A DNA stretch of 64,000 bases. Source: Microvirga sp. BSC39. Lineage in GTDB: Bacteria; Pseudomonadota; Alphaproteobacteria; Rhizobiales; Beijerinckiaceae. The stretch lies in contig NZ_JPUG01000077.1 in NCBI RefSeq assembly GCF_000739015.1, forward strand, positions 310,001 through 374,000, given 5' to 3'. The notes under the pieces are model-generated. The model did not search any database, had not been told where the DNA came from, and worked only from the letters and a program-made list of their open reading frames with translations. The translations under genes were made by a program, and so were the position numbers. This document shows, one piece after another, positions 1-7,362 of the stretch (positions within the stretch are counted from its first letter, which is position 1; each line of letters begins with the position of its first letter).

Positions 1-1713
1 GTCGCGCGGCAGATGAGCGTGCCCCTGCGGGATCGTCACCGTGAAGGTCGTGCCCTGGCCGACCGTGCTGTCGACGGCAACCGTCCCGCCGTGCAGCGTG
101 ACGAGCTCCCGCACGAGCGCCAGGCCGATCCCGGAGCCCTCGTGGGTTCGGCTCCTGGCGCCCTCCACGCGCTGAAAGCGGTCGAAGATGCGCTCCGTGC
201 TGTCCGCCGGAATACCCACCCCGGTGTCGCTGACGGACAACCTGAACGATCCCTCGGACTCCGTGAGCCGAACCGCGATCCGGCCCTCGAAAGTGTGCTT
301 GAAGGCATTGGACAGCAGGTTGAGAACGATCTTCTCCCACATGTCCCTATCGACATAGGCGGGCATGGACAGGGGCGGGCACTCCACCTTGAATGCCAAT
401 CCTGCCCGTTCGACGGCGGACCGGAAGGTGCTCGCCAGGTCACCGGTCAGGCGGGACAGGTCCGTCTCGCGGAAGGTGGCCTGAATCCGTCCCGCCTCGG
501 CCCGGGAGAAATCGAGCAGGGTGTTCACGAGCCGCAGCAGGCGCAGGGCGTTGCGGTGCACGACCTGGACCTCGTCGCGGGTGGCTGCGGACAGATCCGC
601 CTGCCGCAGGAGGTCCTCCAGGGGGCCGAGCATCAGGGTCAGCGGCGTACGGAACTCGTGGCTGACGTTGGAGAAGAATTGGGTCTTGGCCCGATCGAGC
701 TCCGCCAGCGCATCGGCGCGCCGCCGCTCTTCCTCGTGAGCCCTGGCGTTGCGGATCAGGGTGGAGACCTGCCCGCTCAGCAGGCTGAAGAACGAGCGGT
801 AGCCCTCGTCGAGGGCGCGGCTGGGACTGACGCCGGCAATCAGAACACCGAGTTCCTCGCCGCCGCCCGAAATCGGCATGGCCAGCGCGGTGGTCACGGG
901 GTCTGCCCAGAGCCCGCCCGCAATCGACACCAGGGGGGCGACCCCGCATTCGACCGTCTTGCCTGCAAGGACCTGTGCCACGGGCCAAGGCTCGTCAGCA
1001 TCGGCCTGAAGGATCGTGGGTGCGCCCGGATTGCGTTCATGGAGGCCGGCAGAGCCCTGGAGGGATAGGGCTCCGTCCTCGCCGCGGAGGTAGATCAGGG
1101 CGAACGGCACGTCGAGCGGGCCACGCGAGAGCGCGGCCGCGATGTCCTGGGAGGTCGTCTCCAGGCTGCGGATCTCCGCCGCTTCCGTGCCCACGTCGCG
1201 CAAGAGGTTCAGGCGGCGTTCGCCGACGACCTGGGCCGTGACCTCGCTGCACACGGCCAGCATGCCGACGATGCGGCCCTCGTCGTCCTCGGCCGGAGCA
1301 TGGGAGACGCTGAAATAGGCCTCTTCCCGGTAGCCGGCCCGCTCCATGAGCAGGGGCAGGGCGGGCGTCCAGTTGGCGGTGCCGGTGGCCATGACCCGCT
1401 CGATCATCGGCCCGAGGGTGTCCCAGCTTGCCGCCAAGGTGACGCGGATGTCGTTGCCGAGCGCCGCCGGATGCCCGGCTCCGATGAGCTTCGAATAGGC
1501 GTCGTTGTAGACCTGGGTGAATTCAGGGCCCCAGGTCAGGATCATGGGGTACTGCGACGACAGCAGGGTGCGCACGATCGAGCGCAGGCTCTGCGGCCAG
1601 GCCGAGACCGGGCCAAGCGGCGTGCGCGACCAGTCGAGCGCGCGGGCCAGGGCACGAACCTCGCCAGCCCCCTGGAAAAGCGTCAAGGCTGCCTGATCGG
1701 GGGAGGTGCTCAT
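1..1713 (-). CDS. PAS/GAF sensor histidine kinase (3' end cut by window edge)
   Basis: This reading frame is open from an ATG at 1713 to the left edge, so the stop codon lies outside the window. The visible 571 residues begin with a PAS-like sensor region carrying the motif DWSRTPLG near residue 28. A GAF-like stretch follows (about 165-310), then a HisKA dimerisation domain with the phosphoacceptor in FFSNVSHEFRTPLT, and a HATPase_c domain with DTGVGIPAD and GSGIGLALVREL. No membrane segment is visible, so a cytoplasmic sensor is likely. The ligand cannot be read from the sequence. Its N-terminal sensor resembles that of the hybrid kinase at 17670-21053. A C-terminal receiver beyond the edge cannot be excluded. 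Confidence 0.9.
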   Translation of the reverse strand, partial: MSTSPDQAALTLFQGAGEVRALARALDWSRTPLGPVSAWPQSLRSIVRTLLSSQYPMILTWGPEFTQVYNDAYSKLIGAGHPAALGNDIRVTLAASWDTLGPMIERVMATGTANWTPALPLLMERAGYREEAYFSVSHAPAEDDEGRIVGMLAVCSEVTAQVVGERRLNLLRDVGTEAAEIRSLETTSQDIAAALSRGPLDVPFALIYLRGEDGALSLQGSAGLHERNPGAPTILQADADEPWPVAQVLAGKTVECGVAPLVSIAGGLWADPVTTALAMPISGGGEELGVLIAGVSPSRALDEGYRSFFSLLSGQVSTLIRNARAHEEERRRADALAELDRAKTQFFSNVSHEFRTPLTLMLGPLEDLLRQADLSAATRDEVQVVHRNALRLLRLVNTLLDFSRAEAGRIQATFRETDLSRLTGDLASTFRSAVERAGLAFKVECPPLSMPAYVDRDMWEKIVLNLLSNAFKHTFEGRIAVRLTESEGSFRLSVSDTGVGIPADSTERIFDRFQRVEGARSRTHEGSGIGLALVRELVTLHGGTVAVDSTVGQGTTFTVTIPQGHAHLPRD

Positions 1714-2111
1714 TCAAGCCCGGATTTCATATGATGGCGGCAATCGAACACCGAAGGGAGCCTGCGGGCTTACGCTTGCCGGGTTTGTCGTTTGTCGAAC
1801 GCCTTGCAGGCAAGTTGCCTGAACGGCCGATGGCACAGACATATCGCTGCGTTCGGCGGTGTCAAATGCGCTGCTTTGCAGCACGGGCCCTATCGGGGCG
1901 GCCAGCCCTCCACACCGTCATGAGCGCGACGGCACCGCGCCAGGTCTCCCTGGCCGTTCTGTGAAGCTGGGAGCTCTTTATTGGCTTTCCGAGGGCTGCC
2001 CGACCCAGCCCGGGCCGCGCCCAGATCGGCAAGGGTCGGGTGTTTGCATCCGGCCGTCCGAAGCCATCTCGTTCTCTGCCGAGAGATGGATCCAGGGCTC
2101 GCTCCAGGCAG
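1714..2111. other. 398-bp intergenic region, no gene recognised
   Basis: The region separates the PAS/GAF kinase from the end of the HWE kinase gene. Short open frames exist on both strands, but none has a convincing ribosome binding site or a recognisable product. It must hold the promoter of the kinase ending at position 1. I see no clear sigma-70 or EcfG motif and no strong hairpin. Confidence 0.5.
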
Positions 2112-3200
2112 CTAGGCAACAGGGGCATCGACCGTACAAACCACCCCCGTCGGGGCGAATGCGATTTCCACCTGGCCGTCGAGATCGTTGGCCAGACTGC
2201 GCTCGATGAGGCGGGAGCCGAAGCCCCGCCGGCGAGGGGGGACAAGGGGCGGACCGCCGGTCTCCGTCCAGCGCAAGGCCAATCGGGGCGGTGCGGTTCC
2301 GTTCGTCACTTTCCACGACACATCGATGGTGCCGGTCTTGTTGGCCAGGGCGCCATACTTCACCGCGTTGGTCGCCAGTTCGTGCATCGCCATGGCGAGC
2401 GCGAGCGACATGCGGGGCGTCACGCGCACATGCGGGCCGGTGATGCGGAGCCGGTTCTCGCCCGAGATCTGGTAAGGCTCGAGAGCCTTCTCGATGACCT
2501 CGACCAGGTCGGCCCCGTCCCAGCTCTCACGGGTGAGCACGTCATGCGCTCGGGAGAGGGCGAGGAGCCGCCGCTCCAGCGCATCGCGCGCCTCCTCTTT
2601 CGTGTCCGCCGTGCGCAGGGTCTGGGCCGAGATCGATTGCACCGTCGCAAGCGTGTTCTTCACCCGGTGGTTCAGCTCGTCGATCAGCAGGCGCTGGTGC
2701 TCGGCCGCGCGCTTCTCCTTGTCGAGGCCGGCCCTCAGGAGCTCTTCGCCCTGATGCAGGTCTTCGAGGCGGGCTCGCGCCTCGTATTGCCTGCGCCGCC
2801 CGCGCAGGGCCGAGCGGGCGACGCTCACCAGCGTGCCGGGGTGGAAGGGACGCTCCAGGAACACGACGTTGCCGAGAACATCGGAGAGACGCGCCAGGGC
2901 CGGATTGCGCTCGATGCCGCCGCCGCGAAGGGTAAGAATCACGAAAGCGAAATCGGACCACGGAGGCTGATCGGCCAGCCAGCGGGAAAGATCCTTCAGA
3001 TCCGCATTGCGGAGCGCCTCGTCTGTGACGAGCGCGAAGCCCGCACCCCGCGCGATGCCGCGAACGAGCGCCGGGATGTCGGGGCAGATTTCCGACGCGA
3101 TGCCGACGCTGCGCAGAATGTCGGCAGCAACCGCCGCATCCCGCCCGTGAGGCGCCAGGATGATGGCGCGCTCCGAAAGCGAATGAAGAATGTCGTTCAT
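2112..3200 (-). CDS. HWE-family histidine kinase with degenerate N-terminal receiver
   Basis: This is a 362-residue protein starting at the ATG at 3200, which overlaps the kaiC stop by 4 bp (ATGA), so the two are probably translationally coupled. Residues 10-135 look like a receiver fold, but the N-terminal acidic pair is absent and the usual Lys of the beta-5 KPF motif is Arg (ERPF, near residue 117). Residues 165-362 are an HWE/HisKA_2 kinase: the phosphoacceptor is H178 in ELNHRVKN, the N-box carries H273 in MHELATNA, and the family-typical W-x-E is W311/E313. HWE kinases often act on PhyR-type response regulators in Alphaproteobacteria. A role beside nepR-ecfG is inferred from position. 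Confidence 0.92.
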   Translation of the reverse strand: MNDILHSLSERAIILAPHGRDAAVAADILRSVGIASEICPDIPALVRGIARGAGFALVTDEALRNADLKDLSRWLADQPPWSDFAFVILTLRGGGIERNPALARLSDVLGNVVFLERPFHPGTLVSVARSALRGRRRQYEARARLEDLHQGEELLRAGLDKEKRAAEHQRLLIDELNHRVKNTLATVQSISAQTLRTADTKEEARDALERRLLALSRAHDVLTRESWDGADLVEVIEKALEPYQISGENRLRITGPHVRVTPRMSLALAMAMHELATNAVKYGALANKTGTIDVSWKVTNGTAPPRLALRWTETGGPPLVPPRRRGFGSRLIERSLANDLDGQVEIAFAPTGVVCTVDAPVA

Positions 3201-4699
3201 TCGGGGCGATCTTTGAGGAGTCGCGTGCGGTCGCCATCGGCAAAGACCGGGGTGCCGCGCAGAATGCCCTGGAAGCCCTCCAGGGGTTCGCCCAGGGCGA
3301 TGCCCGCGTTGGTGATCCGCATCTCGCGGATGGTGTTCTCGTGCGAGCCGAACCGCTTCTTGATGATCGAGATTGCCCGCCGGACCTGACCGAAGGCCTC
3401 GAAGTAGCGCAGCAGGATCACGGTGTCGGCCAGATAGGTGACGTCGACCGGGGACTTCATGTCGCCCACAAGCCCGTGCTGCGCGACCGTCAGGAAGGTC
3501 GAGACGCCCTGCCGGTTGAGGTATTGCAGCAGCTCGTGGATGTGCAGGGTCAAAAACTCTTCTTCCGGCATGGCGGCCTGGTAGCCGTTGAGCCCGTCGA
3601 TCACCACCGTCTTCACCCCATGGCGATGGATCTTGGTGCGCACCCGGTCGGTGAACTCGCCGGGGGAGAGTTCGGCGGCATCGACCTGTTCGATGAACAG
3701 GTTGCCGGAAGCGCACAGCGCGTCGAGATCGATGCCGATCAGTTTTGTCCGATCGATGAGCAGGCCGAGTTCCTCATCGAAGATGAACAGAGCCGCCTTC
3801 TCGCCGCGTTGTGCCGCCGAGATGGCGAACTGCACCGTCAGGAGGGACTTGCCCGTGCCGGCCGGCCCCATCACCAGCGTGCTCGAGCCCTGCTCGATGC
3901 CGCCGCCGAGGAGCGCGTCGAGCTCGCCGATTCGGCTTGTCAGCACATCGCGGGCAAAGCCCGTCTTGTGCTCGCCGGAGACCAGGCGCGGAAACACCTG
4001 AACGCCCCCTGCCGCGATGATGTAGTCGTGGAACCCGCCCCGGAACGACTGGCCGCGATACTTGATCACCCGCAGGCGGCGGCGCTCGGCGCCGTAGGTG
4101 GGCGTCAGCCCCTCCAGGCGGATCACCCCGTGGGCGAGGCTGTGAACGGTCTTGTCGTTGGTGTCGGTGGTCAGGTCGTCGAGCAGGAGAACCGTCGCGC
4201 CCTGGCGGGCGAAGTAGTGCTTCATGGCCAGGATCTGGCGGCGATAGCGCAGGGAGCTCTGCGCCAGAAGGCGGATCTCCGACAGGCTGTCGATGACGAT
4301 GCGGACCGGCTTCGTCCGGTCGATGGCGGCGAACACCGCCCTGGTGGTTTCACCCAGTTCGAGATCGGACGAGTAGAGCAGGCTCTGCTGGTGCTCGTCG
4401 TCGAGGAGGTTCTCCGGCGGGACGAGTTCGTACACATGAACGCTGTCGCCGAGAGACCAGCCATGGGACGCCGCTCCCTCGCGCAGCTCGGATTCCGTCT
4501 CCGACATGGTCACGTAGAGCCCGGTCTCTCCGGCCTTGGCCCCGTCGAGCAGGAACTGGAGCGCGATGGTGGTCTTGCCGGTGCCGGGGCTGCCCTCCAG
4601 CAGGTAGACGTGGCCGGGCGACAGGCCCCCGACGAGGATGTCGTCCAGGCCCTCGACCCCGGTCCGCGCTTTCGGAGCGGATTGAGGTTTAACGGTCAT
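3197..4699 (-). CDS. kaiC: KaiC-family double-domain ATPase
   Basis: A 500-residue RecA-like ATPase with two KaiC domains, close to the length of cyanobacterial KaiC. Walker A motifs are GSPGTGKT at 36-43 and GPAGTGKS at 278-285. The second domain keeps the catalytic acidic pair (FDEE, E309/E310), while the first has MSE at 65-67 in place of EE. Aligning the DTVILL stretch with cyanobacterial KaiC puts T421 and Y422 at the Ser/Thr phosphorylation pair. No kaiA or kaiB is present in the window. The gene overlaps the higA-like gene by 11 bp upstream and the HWE kinase by 4 bp downstream, giving a three-gene operon. Non-cyanobacterial KaiC proteins have been tied to stress fitness and timing; an actual clock function is unproven here. 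Confidence 0.95.
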   Translation of the reverse strand: MTVKPQSAPKARTGVEGLDDILVGGLSPGHVYLLEGSPGTGKTTIALQFLLDGAKAGETGLYVTMSETESELREGAASHGWSLGDSVHVYELVPPENLLDDEHQQSLLYSSDLELGETTRAVFAAIDRTKPVRIVIDSLSEIRLLAQSSLRYRRQILAMKHYFARQGATVLLLDDLTTDTNDKTVHSLAHGVIRLEGLTPTYGAERRRLRVIKYRGQSFRGGFHDYIIAAGGVQVFPRLVSGEHKTGFARDVLTSRIGELDALLGGGIEQGSSTLVMGPAGTGKSLLTVQFAISAAQRGEKAALFIFDEELGLLIDRTKLIGIDLDALCASGNLFIEQVDAAELSPGEFTDRVRTKIHRHGVKTVVIDGLNGYQAAMPEEEFLTLHIHELLQYLNRQGVSTFLTVAQHGLVGDMKSPVDVTYLADTVILLRYFEAFGQVRRAISIIKKRFGSHENTIREMRITNAGIALGEPLEGFQGILRGTPVFADGDRTRLLKDRPE

Positions 4700-5039
4700 G
4701 ATGAAGTCCGATCTCGGCCTGCAGGGCGGCCGGAAGCGTGTGGGTCGGGATCAGCCCGAGGATGCCTGTCAGCGCCTGCTCCGCGTGCCACAGGTCGTGC
4801 TGCTGCTGCCGGTCGAGCCAGAAGCGCGGCGTCGTGCCTGACAGACGGGCGAGGCGGGCGGCCATTTCCGGGCTGACCGCGGCCTTGCCGGCGAGAACCC
4901 GATGGAGCGTCTGGCGGGCGATGCGAAGTTCGCGGGCGGCCTGGCTGACGGACAGGCCGAGACCGGGCAGAACCCGATCGCGCAGGATCCATCCCGGATG
5001 GGGCGGAGCCACCGGAAGAGCGTCTCGGGAGCGGGGCAT
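4689..5039 (-). CDS. HigA-like helix-turn-helix antitoxin/regulator without partner toxin
   Basis: A 116-residue protein from the ATG at 5039. The start was chosen because HigA proteins typically open with a P-HPGWIL-type motif, which follows it directly; a longer frame to 5138 lacks family similarity. An XRE-like HTH spans about residues 25-75 (LSVSQAARELRIARQTLHRVL), followed by the family pattern SGTTPRFWLDRQQQHDLW. HigA normally neutralises the HigB RNase and represses its own operon. No higB-like frame lies upstream or downstream. The 3' end overlaps kaiC by 11 bp, so this protein may instead be the local regulator of the kaiC-HWE kinase operon. That role is inference. Confidence 0.85.
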   Translation of the reverse strand: MPRSRDALPVAPPHPGWILRDRVLPGLGLSVSQAARELRIARQTLHRVLAGKAAVSPEMAARLARLSGTTPRFWLDRQQQHDLWHAEQALTGILGLIPTHTLPAALQAEIGLHHDR

Positions 5040-5272
5040 GATCCTGCCTTTGTTGGCCAACTGTAGCGTTATGGGTGACAGGCGGCGAAAGGCAAGAACC
5101 TGCATGGACTCGTGCGCAATAATATGGCTGAAAACCACTGTCGCCTGTCCTGCACCGTCGCACGCGCTTATCGTAGGTTAATGGCAGCACCCCTGCAGTC
5201 AGGTAAGGCAGGGGGTGTCCTCCCTACGCAACCGGCGCGCAGGGCATCCCGGCCATGTCTGGAGAAGCAAGC
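5040..5272. promoter_or_regulatory. Divergent promoter region, higA-kaiC operon / nepR-ecfG
   Basis: This is 233 bp between two divergent operons, so it must contain both promoters. I looked for the EcfG consensus (GGAAC, 18 bp, TT) on both strands and did not find a good match, although ecfG genes are often self-activated. No convincing sigma-70 box stands out. An XRE-type operator for the HigA-like protein could lie here, but no strong palindrome is obvious by eye. Confidence 0.4.
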
Positions 5273-5509
5273 GTGTCCAAGAAAAATCACGACGACGCCG
5301 TTCTGGAACAGCCGGAGGTTCTTGAGGACCTTCTCAACGTCAACGGCGATCCCGGTCCGGAGCCGGCCCTGCCGTCCCATGTGGCAGCCCACCTGGGCGA
5401 GCAGCTCCAGACCTACTACGCCCAGCTCATGAGCGAGCCGGTGCCCGATCGCTTCGTCCAGCTCCTGAAGCAGCTGGACGGGAAGGAACGTGACCGCGAT
5501 GGCGAGTGA
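5273..5509 (+). CDS. nepR: NepR anti-sigma factor
   Basis: A 78-residue acidic protein; the conserved core HLGEQLQTYYAQLMSEPVPDRFVQLLKQL (two amphipathic helices) is typical of NepR. NepR binds EcfG and keeps it inactive until phosphorylated PhyR titrates NepR away. The GTG start at 5273 was chosen because GGAG lies 8 bases upstream; the ATG at 5255 is in frame but has no Shine-Dalgarno sequence and adds six residues. The stop overlaps the ecfG start region by about 11 bp, indicating translational coupling. No phyR is present in the window, although it is often adjacent to this pair. Confidence 0.93.
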   Translation: MSKKNHDDAVLEQPEVLEDLLNVNGDPGPEPALPSHVAAHLGEQLQTYYAQLMSEPVPDRFVQLLKQLDGKERDRDGE

Positions 5510-6047
5510 GGATCCTATCCGTCAAGCGATGCTGGAGGCCATTCCGCACCTGCGCGCCTTCGCCATCTCGCTCACCGGCAACGTCACCTATGCCGATGAC
5601 CTCGTGCAGGCGGCGCTCCTGCGCGGCCTCGAGAACCTCGACAAGTTCCAGCCCGGCACGAGCATGCAGGCCTGGCTCTTCACCATCCTGCGCAACCAGT
5701 TCTACACGGATATCCGCAAGAGCCGCCGGGAGGTGAACGACCCGGAGGGGGCGCTCGCCGGCAAGCTGGCGGTCATGCCGGAGCAGGGCGCGCGGCTGGA
5801 CTTCACCGACATGCAGGTGGCGCTGGCCAAGCTCAGCGTCGAGCAGCGCGAGGCGCTGCTGCTGGTGGGCGCCGAGGGCGTGTCGTACGAGGAGGCGGCG
5901 CAGATCTGCGGCACCAATCTCGGCACGATCAAGAGCCGCATCAACCGCGCCCGCAGCCGTCTTGCGGAACTCCTGGCCCTCGATGCCCAGGAGGATCTCG
6001 GCCCCGACCGCTTGGTCAAGGCCGCGTTGTTCATGCAGACCTCCTGA
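5499..6047 (+). CDS. ecfG: EcfG general stress response sigma factor
   Basis: A 182-residue ECF sigma factor. Region 2 spans roughly residues 33-80 (ADDLVQAALLRGLENLDKF and TSMQAWLFTILRNQFYTDIR) and region 4 spans about 112-160, with an HTH around SYEEAAQICGTNLGTIKSR. This composition and linkage to nepR identify the EcfG group, which directs polymerase to GGAAC-N18-TT promoters. The ATG at 5499 has AAGGA about 11 bases upstream; an in-frame GTG at 5490 sits too close to it. Two matches to the EcfG promoter occur within 2.1 kb downstream, at 6580 and 7550. Confidence 0.95.
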   Translation: MASEDPIRQAMLEAIPHLRAFAISLTGNVTYADDLVQAALLRGLENLDKFQPGTSMQAWLFTILRNQFYTDIRKSRREVNDPEGALAGKLAVMPEQGARLDFTDMQVALAKLSVEQREALLLVGAEGVSYEEAAQICGTNLGTIKSRINRARSRLAELLALDAQEDLGPDRLVKAALFMQTS

Positions 6048-6083
6048 AGGTCTGGCTCATAAAAAGGAACACACCTCAGCGTC

Positions 6084-6174
6084 CGTCATGGCCGGGCTTG
6101 TCCCGGCCATCCCGATGCTGAAAAGCACGGCGCTTCAAGGCATCGGGATCACCGGCACAAGGCCGGTGATGACG
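6084..6174. repeat. Palindromic intergenic element, copy 1 (91 bp)
   Basis: The element opens with CGTCATGGCCGGG and closes with GGCCGGTGATGACG, so its ends are inverted, and it holds internal inverted arms (CCCGATGC with GCATCGGG and CCGGC with GCCGG). A related copy lies at 38039-38148. Both sit between convergent genes (ecfG/brnA-like here), which suits a bidirectional terminator or REP-like element. Similar sequences are scattered in many Rhizobiales genomes (general knowledge, not searched). Confidence 0.75.
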
Positions 6175-6231
6175 TAAAGGAGAGCGGCCGGTTCTTTATG
6201 AGCCAGCCTTTGAGGCTGCCTGGATCGATCC

Positions 6232-6468
6232 CTACTTGCCGGCAACCTTGCGCAGGGCCGCGTTGATGCGGTCCTGCCATCCCGGGCCGTCCTGCTGGAA
6301 AAATTCGAGCACGTCCTGGTCGATCCGCAGGGTGACGGATTCCTTCACGCCTGGGATGGAGGGAGCCTGCGACGGCCCCTCGATGGGCTTGGTCGTGACC
6401 TTCTTGAAGGCGGCCTCGGCTGCCTTCAGGGGATCGGTCGTCCGGCGTCCTCCGGGTGATCGCGACAT
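6232..6468 (-). CDS. BrnA-like antitoxin without BrnT
   Basis: A 78-residue protein whose C-terminal half (KESVTLRIDQDVLEFF and GPGWQDRINAALRKVAGK) matches the BrnA antitoxin pattern, a ribbon-helix-helix-type DNA-binding fold. GGAGAG lies just upstream of the ATG. BrnA normally pairs with an upstream BrnT RNase, but the bases beyond 6468 hold no BrnT-like frame, so this copy is an orphan. It may be a residual antitoxin, act against a toxin elsewhere, or serve as a regulator. The N-terminal half (K/T/P-rich) is probably disordered. Confidence 0.8.
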   Translation of the reverse strand: MSRSPGGRRTTDPLKAAEAAFKKVTTKPIEGPSQAPSIPGVKESVTLRIDQDVLEFFQQDGPGWQDRINAALRKVAGK

Positions 6469-6579
6469 GTGTCTCTCCGTTGATTGATGCCCTCACGATA
6501 GGCGAGATGGCAGGCTTGCGCCAAATCGGGAAACCCGCGGCCGTTCCGACAGAGCCGGGCAGCCAAGTCGAGCGCTGCA

Positions 6580-6604
6580 GGAACGAGACCTGATCATCTC
6601 GGTT
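6580..6604 (+). promoter_or_regulatory. Candidate EcfG-dependent promoter
   Basis: GGAAC at 6580-6584 is followed after 16 bases by GGTT at 6601-6604, matching the EcfG pattern GGAAC-N18-TT. It lies 36 bp upstream of the ATG at 6640 of the Asp/Arg-rich secreted protein, a sensible distance for transcription start and leader. Confidence 0.6.
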
Positions 6605-6639
6605 GATCCCCATAACCCATGTGGAGGTCGAGGTTGGCC

Positions 6640-6939
6640 ATGACAAAGCTGAGACGCGTATCGGCTGTTCTTGCAGGATGCATTCTCGCCGGCAGCCTCG
6701 TCACCGGGGTGTCGGCGCAGTCCAGAATGGATCGCGACTGGGATAACGGCCGCGACTGGCAGGACCGCGACCGAGGCTGGGAGCGTGACAGAGAGTGGCG
6801 CGACCGGGATCGAGATCGTGACTGGGATCGCGGCCGCCGTTGGCGGGAGCGCGATCGCGACTGCTACTACGAGACCCGGCGCGAGCGGAACCGCTTCGGC
6901 GAAACGGTCGTGAGGCGCTACCGCGTTTGCGAAGAGTAG
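6640..6939 (+). CDS. Small secreted Asp/Arg/Trp-rich protein
   Basis: A 99-residue protein. Residues 1-26 are a clear Sec signal peptide (MTKLRR, then a hydrophobic stretch ending GVSA). The mature part is dominated by WxDRDR/WRERD-type repeats rich in Asp, Arg and Trp, followed by a short conserved-looking tail with two cysteines (DCYYETRRE and RRYRVCEE) that could form a disulfide. GAGG lies 6 bases before the ATG at 6640; an upstream in-frame ATG at 6619 would disrupt the signal peptide. An EcfG-like promoter precedes it. Function is unknown; a periplasmic charged protein induced by stress is a reasonable inference. Confidence 0.75.
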   Translation: MTKLRRVSAVLAGCILAGSLVTGVSAQSRMDRDWDNGRDWQDRDRGWERDREWRDRDRDRDWDRGRRWRERDRDCYYETRRERNRFGETVVRRYRVCEE

Positions 6940-6984
6940 GCGTTTGAGGCCGGTGGCAGTCCGTCGGCCACCGGCGTCGACGAC

Positions 6985-7362
6985 CTATTGAGGTGTTGCA
7001 GGAGGCGTCGGCGCGCTCGTTGCCGCGCGCGGCTGCGACTGCACCCGGTCGAACATCCGCAGCGCCGCGTCCACGCAGGCCTGCGTCGATTCCCGGTCGC
7101 TGCAAACCACGCGAAGCTGCGTGTCCCCGCTGCGCACGAAGAAATGAGCGTTGCCACCGGGAGGGTCATCGTCATCGTCGTCCCGCATGGCCCGCCGGCG
7201 ACGCTCGCCCCTATCGCCGCGGTCCCTGTCGCCATCCCATCGGTCGCGGCTGTCATACCACCGCCTATGGCGGTCATCATCGTCATCCCGCGATGAGCTC
7301 TGACTCCAGGCCGATGTTCCTAACAGGACCAGTCCCGCTGCTAGTATGAGGGCTTTCCGCAT
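6985..7362 (-). CDS. Small secreted protein with poly-Asp and Arg-rich segment
   Basis: A 125-residue protein starting at the ATG at 7362, with GGAGG 5 bases upstream; the ATG at 7374 is in frame but less well placed. Residues 1-20 form a signal peptide ending SAWS. Then come charged repeats (runs of Asp alternating with Arg-rich stretches), and a small conserved-looking domain (about 70-110) with two cysteines (VVCSDRESTQACVDAALRMFD). The C-terminus is Pro/Thr/Ala-rich. It is convergent with the preceding gene, only 45 bp away, and shares its charge-rich style. No function recognised. Confidence 0.7.
   Translation of the reverse strand: MRKALILAAGLVLLGTSAWSQSSSRDDDDDRHRRWYDSRDRWDGDRDRGDRGERRRRAMRDDDDDDPPGGNAHFFVRSGDTQLRVVCSDRESTQACVDAALRMFDRVQSQPRAATSAPTPPATPQ

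Noticed and set aside
5040..5272. An EcfG autoregulatory promoter before nepR
   Set aside because: No GGAAC-N18-TT match occurs on the plus strand in the gap.
5168..5392. A 74-residue minus-strand frame as a missing HigB toxin
   Set aside because: It has no HigB motif, overlaps nepR, and lacks a ribosome binding site.
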